DNA of 64,000 bases from Cornus controversa (lineage: Eukaryota > Streptophyta > Magnoliopsida > Cornales > Cornaceae), in contig CM048846.1 of assembly GCA_026545225.1 (NCBI GenBank), positions 37,273,501 to 37,337,500 on the forward strand, read 5' to 3'. Positions 60,188-64,000 of the stretch are shown in pieces. The position numbers were made by a program, and so were the translations under genes. The notes under the pieces were generated by a model. That model did no database searches. It saw only the letters and a program-made list of their open reading frames with translations, and had not been told where the DNA came from. How positions within the stretch are numbered: position 1 is the first letter of the stretch; every line of letters begins with the position of its first letter.

Positions 60188-60520
60188 AACAAAAATATAA
60201 AGCGTATGGTAAGTGATAGAATAATATTACCGTAGTGGTAGAATTTAAAAAATTTGGCAAAGCATTCACATGAATAAGGGTTGGCCATCCCCCAAAACTT
60301 GGATGCAAGAACCTGTCATAAAAAGCACAACTACATACCACGCATATTAAAAAGAAAAATAATAATAAAAAAATAAAATAAAAAAGAATGCAACAAAATG
60401 AAAAACAAACACAAATAATAATTAAAACGAAGAAAAATTAACTCAAACAAAAGCAAAAATAAATAAAAATAAATGAAAAGAAAAACACACATTTCCTAAC
60501 TACTACTTTTGATAGAAGGT

Positions 60521-61367
60521 TCACCTTATACCACATCTCTTGAGGAGCTCTAAGAATGTCCCCCCTATTTTGTCCTCACTTTCTTGTGTCGGAATCCAAA
60601 CAATTTTTAGGCACCTCTTATCTATATCAATGTGAGGTTTTAAGAAAAATGAATCAATCGAACAAAATTCGACAAATTCAGGAAAACATGACCCTTTAAC
60701 TTGTTCTTGACTAATTTTCTCATTGATATCTAATTTGTCACTACTCAAGTCAAAAACAAAGGTAAAAGGTGGACTCTCATTAGGACTTAAGTGATCACAC
60801 TTAAGTTCTTCATGTAAATTTTTGGAGTCCGGTATGAGTAATGGTTCCACAAAGGGGGCATGGTCTAACTCAATTGGTTGTGTGAGTTCAATATTAGTCA
60901 TGGGCTGACTTGGAAGTTCCTCTTGATCTTCACAATTCAAAGCATTGGTTATTTCCTCGATTTGAACTTCTAGCCTAGCTATGGATTGTGAATGTGAATT
61001 TAACAATTTAGTTTGTGAATTTAACAATTCAGTTTGTTCTTCATGCTTGCCAATTTGTTCATCAAGTTTGCCAAGGGCAGCCAAAACTCTGTCCTCAAAT
61101 TCCGGAGAATAAGTATGGGAAAATAGATCATCACCCAGTATAGAAAAATTTTCATGTGTGTTCTTGATAAAAATCATAATATTGTCCCGTAGTAGGACAA
61201 TTTATTACATGATGAAAAGGACTAAAGCAACATGCACATGACTCATATGGTATGGACGAGTGAGTAGGAGTAGGAGCATGACTAAAGGCCATTAATTGGT
61301 CCAATTTCCATGATAATATATCTAATTTATTGGACACATCCCTTGAATTTTCACTCACATTCTCCAT
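60521..61367 (-). pseudogene. G3 gag remnant (fossil)
   Basis: It keeps the part of an Athila Gag around the zinc knuckle (CACCFSPFHHVINCP, compare CSFCYSTSHFVRDCP in Athila-1), then a LNSHSQSIARLEVQIEEI helix and a PSQPMTN segment matching the Athila Gag C-terminal region. The capsid domain and all pol domains are missing, and there is about one break. The tail (SFFLKPHIDIDKRCLKIVW) has no match I recognise. Confidence 0.75.
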
Positions 61368-61691
61368 ATATGCAAAATTATTAATATCACAACCAAATTA
61401 ATCTAAACATGCTTCCAAAGAGTCTTCAAACTCAACCAACATGTTTTCAATTTTTTTTTTTCAAAATTAAAATAAACTAACAATCCTAAATAAAAGTGCA
61501 TGAATTAAAATACAAAAACTCATGAGAGGTCCTGAGATTTCAACTTCTTTCCACTTGTGTAGGAGCTCCTGTACCTATATTCAAACACACAAAACACCTA
61601 AAACAAATTAAAAACAAAATATATACAACTCCTAAATTATAATTAAACTAGACTTAATCTTTCAACTTAACAACGCAATCATGATCACAGT

Positions 61692-61708
61692 CTCCGGCAA
61701 CGGCGCCA
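61692..61708 (-). other. Primer-binding site of G3, tRNA-Asp type
   Basis: CTCCGGCAACGGCGCCA on the plus strand matches the 3' end of tRNA-Asp(GTC), three bases from the 5' LTR. Confidence 0.92.
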
Positions 61709-61711
61709 TTT

Positions 61712-63131
61712 TGATCGACGTGCAAAACGAGATAAAATAATATGGAATAATGTCGTTGTTGCTTTATACCTCGACAAAAGAAAAAGAATTTATAAAACCC
61801 TACAAATACTCCACTAAAATTAGTAAAATGGTGAGCAGAAGGTCGAACCCACAGAGACTGCGTTGGTTTTGTTGTTAAGTTATCAACACCTTGTCTAATT
61901 TAATTGAAACATAATTTATTATGTTTTTAATTCTAAGGTGCTGAAATTAAATGAAATGAAATACAACATAAATGAATGATAGACACTGGAGAGAGGTCTT
62001 GGGAATTGACTTCACCACTAACCTTCTGACAATGACAATTGTACTAATTTGGGACATTTAATCTATGCATTCAGAAAAGAATGGCTACAAGCCAAATTCA
62101 GTTCTATCAAGAGGATTCATTCAACATACAATTAAGAATAACTCATCTTCGCTTAGCATGGCCTATGCATCTGACTAACTAATGATATGATAACCCATCT
62201 TCGCTTAGTACGAATTATAAAAATTATAAATTGAATGATATGTGAAAACTATTGTATAACCTGTCTTAACAAAATCACAGAATTTGAAAAGAACTAAACC
62301 CTAATCACTGCAAACTTGCATTCATTCTACAAGAACAAAAGTAAATATGCAATAAAAAATTCATTCAAATTAAAACTAATAGCACAACTGTTGTTTATGT
62401 CTTGATTATACAATTAATGCACAAAATAAATAATTTCCAAATTAATATACAAACTAAAACATTGAAAGATAGGTTAGGGTTACATCACTTCCCCGGAATG
62501 GTGTTTAGCCGCTCATGATCGGAGGTCCAGGCTTGAATGATGATGAAGTCGCCATCGTCTTCCCCGTATTGTCACGAATCGCCTCTGTATATCTCTCTCT
62601 GCCTCCCCCCTCCAGAATACCCTAGTTTTCTCCTCTATTTCTCTCTTTTATTCAGCAAAGAAAACACAAACGGGACACCTCACCTCCCAAAGTGTCAAAT
62701 GCGCATAAGAAAATGGCACATGCGCCTCAAAAGTGGCATTTGCACCCAAAAAGTGGCAGCTGCGCAAATAGGGCAGAAAGTTGACTTAAACGTCCGTTTT
62801 AGAAAATTTTCGTGAAATATGAAATTGTACAGAATTGAATTTCCTTCAACCTCAACGAAGTTTGGGTCATTTTAACAATTGTGTACGGAGTTATGGTCTG
62901 AATACCAACACGGGTCCAGGACTTTTTAGGCCTAAATTGGCCCAATCTTCAATGTGAATAGGCCTAACATCATCTGTAGCCCGATTGCACCATTATTAAT
63001 TAGAATTACCCTTAATCACCTGAAATCCTGAAAAGATTAAAATTATTAATAAAAATATGAAATAAATATTACTAAGACACTAATTCATATAATTTTAAGG
63101 GCATTGAATATGCAATATTCATTACTTATCA
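61712..63131 (-). repeat. G3 5' LTR
   Basis: It is 1420 bp, from TGATCGACGTGC to CATTACTTATCA on the plus strand. Its TGCGCA-like cluster is at about 62697-62770. The uninterrupted C-run near 62606 marks the target site of the gag-only element in the partner LTR. Confidence 0.94.
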
Positions 63132-63149
63132 GAAAGTAACAGACTCGTT

Positions 63150-63890
63150 CATATCAATGTTGATTCCACTACTCCTCTTGTTCCACAGTTGTCTATTTTT
63201 TATTTTCCCTTGTTCGAGACAACGTGAATGCCATTTTGAAATTTTTTTTAAAATATTCCAACAACTGTCATGTTTAAATTTTTCGTTTTCTTTGGCATGC
63301 ACAGATATTTAGCTAATATAATCTAAAATAAAGATTTGCACAATTTAGAATCGGAAGGTTTAAAAAAAATACGAATTAAATTTAACGTAGTAAAGAACTT
63401 GCCATATCATCATTGTTGAAGCCACTGCTCTGATTTATTTCAATCATAGCCAAGCATCCCTAAAATTTGTTAATTCTTCCTTCGAGGCCAGACCAATTAT
63501 TTGTCAAACTGTTGGATTTTTGGGTAGATGGAGCACCAAGTTGTTCTTAAAAATTTTCGTGAATTATTTCCCATAATGTCGACCTTTGTTGGTTTGAATC
63601 AATTACCGCATCAAAGCTAACAGCCAACCATGCATAACATAAAGCCTCATCTTCAGCCGTGGACCAATTGGGATTTTAGACAACAAATTTCTGGAAGATT
63701 TAACGTTATTGGCTTGTGGCACTTCAGGAGAATAATATTAGGGTGGTTGACTAGATTGAAATTGAGATTCTCCACCGTAATATCCATAAGATTGGTCGTA
63801 TGGGAAAAAATCCTCGTTTTATTGGGGGTTGTAGTTGAAATATGGTGGTGGAGGATCAATGATATTGAATTTTGTAGTGAAACCTAAAGT
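63150..63890 (-). pseudogene. SANT/NAM-associated protein pseudogene, N-terminal part
   Basis: Minus-strand pieces read DPPPPYFNYNPQ, then YGYYGGESQFQSSQPP, then WSTAEDEALCYAWLAVSFD with QQRSTLWEIIHENF. A later piece reads NNWSGLEGRINKF. The W-x-E-DE-LCxAW pattern is the SANT/Myb-like trihelix domain of NAM-associated proteins, found in hosts and as ORF1 of PIF/Harbinger transposons. Stops (after YNPQ, HENF and RINKF) show it is dead. Order and strand match the C-terminal part at 49855-50298, so one ancestral gene was split by G3. Confidence 0.72.
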
Positions 63891-64000
63891 TGAGAAAATA
63901 AAGGATTCGTAGCTTCGGGGAGGAGAGAATATGGATGTTTGATTGTGACATGAATGGCGGTAGGGGTTGATGAATTTAAAGAGGTGGAAAAAGACGAAAA
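63891..64000 (-). other. Probable 5' flank of the split pseudogene
   Basis: On the minus strand a pyrimidine-rich leader-like stretch (TTTTCGTCTTTTTCCACCTC) is followed by TTTAAATTC. It could be an old promoter and leader. The window ends here. Confidence 0.35.

Larger units (their letters stand above)
50304..63131 (-). mobile_element. Non-autonomous Athila-like LTR element (G3)
   Basis: It has TGATCGACGTGC...CATTACTTATCA LTRs and a 5-bp TSD GAAAG (50299-50303 and 63132-63136). It carries an Asp-tRNA primer site, an AAGTTTGGGGGTG-type polypurine tract, a second tract with palindrome and the Athila noncoding block, but LTRs unlike those of Athila-1 and -2. The internal region is only about 2.7 kb and holds a broken gag remnant. 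No protease, polymerase or integrase is present. Its left LTR is interrupted by the element at 51201-58438. The LTR pair differs at roughly 2% by eye. Confidence 0.9.

Noticed and set aside
61692-61708. Sequence identical to the 3' end of tRNA-Asp
   Set aside because: Only the last 17 bases match and it lies next to an LTR, so it is a primer-binding site, not a tRNA gene. The same holds at 31655-31673.
51855-63131. Two separate LTR elements side by side rather than nested
   Set aside because: The left G3 LTR is continuous across the C-run at 51196-51200/58439-58443 when compared with its partner, so nesting is certain.

Overview
This window looks like nuclear DNA from a flowering plant, most likely a eudicot. 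It is AT-rich and holds only one convincing host gene. The rest is layered transposable elements: Ty3/gypsy Athila-type and chromovirus-type elements, Ty1/copia elements, and hAT-like and Mutator-like DNA elements with clean target-site duplications (TSDs). Spliced, widely spaced genes and the initiator-Met and Asp tRNA primer sites also fit a plant. I cannot name the species.

Layout. (1) Bases 1-18513 and 18514-about 42119 are two diverged tandem copies (A and B) of one older block. The block contains a chromovirus remnant (LTR with primer site, plus gag/pol pieces), a hAT-like element, host flank, a Mutator-like element (MULE) and a second hAT-like element. After the duplication each copy was hit separately. 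Copy A received an Athila element (1148-14171, TSD ACTAG). Copy B received a shortened Athila relative on the minus strand (23085-33099, TSD TTTGA) and a copia element on the minus strand (34518-40211, TSD GTTAT/CTTAT). Each insertion has its empty site preserved in the other copy. (2) Bases 42120-49510 are the host locus. It has one intact intronless RING-H2 (ATL-type) E3 ligase gene at 46177-46866, surrounded by three diverged copies of its upstream region that lack the gene. Several small DNA elements are scattered through it. (3) Bases 49855-63890 are a three-layer nest. A broken SANT/NAM-associated gene (probably a Harbinger-type ORF1 or relative) is split by a non-autonomous Athila-like element (50304-63131, TSD GAAAG). 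That element's left LTR is in turn split by a very young gag-only copia element (51201-58438, TSD CCCCC).

Relative order, read by eye: the copy A/B duplication (about 4% divergence) is oldest. The Athila, Athila-like and copia insertions follow (LTR pairs about 1.5-4% apart). The gag-only element is youngest (about seven differences in 1181 bp).

Points worth a second look: four unrelated LTR families each carry clusters of their own short self-complementary motif. The third Athila reading frame has its own TATA box and a 387-nt leader intron in both copies. A second polypurine tract with a palindrome, and a conserved noncoding block, recur in all three Athila-type elements. A young element has a complete Gag frame and no pol.
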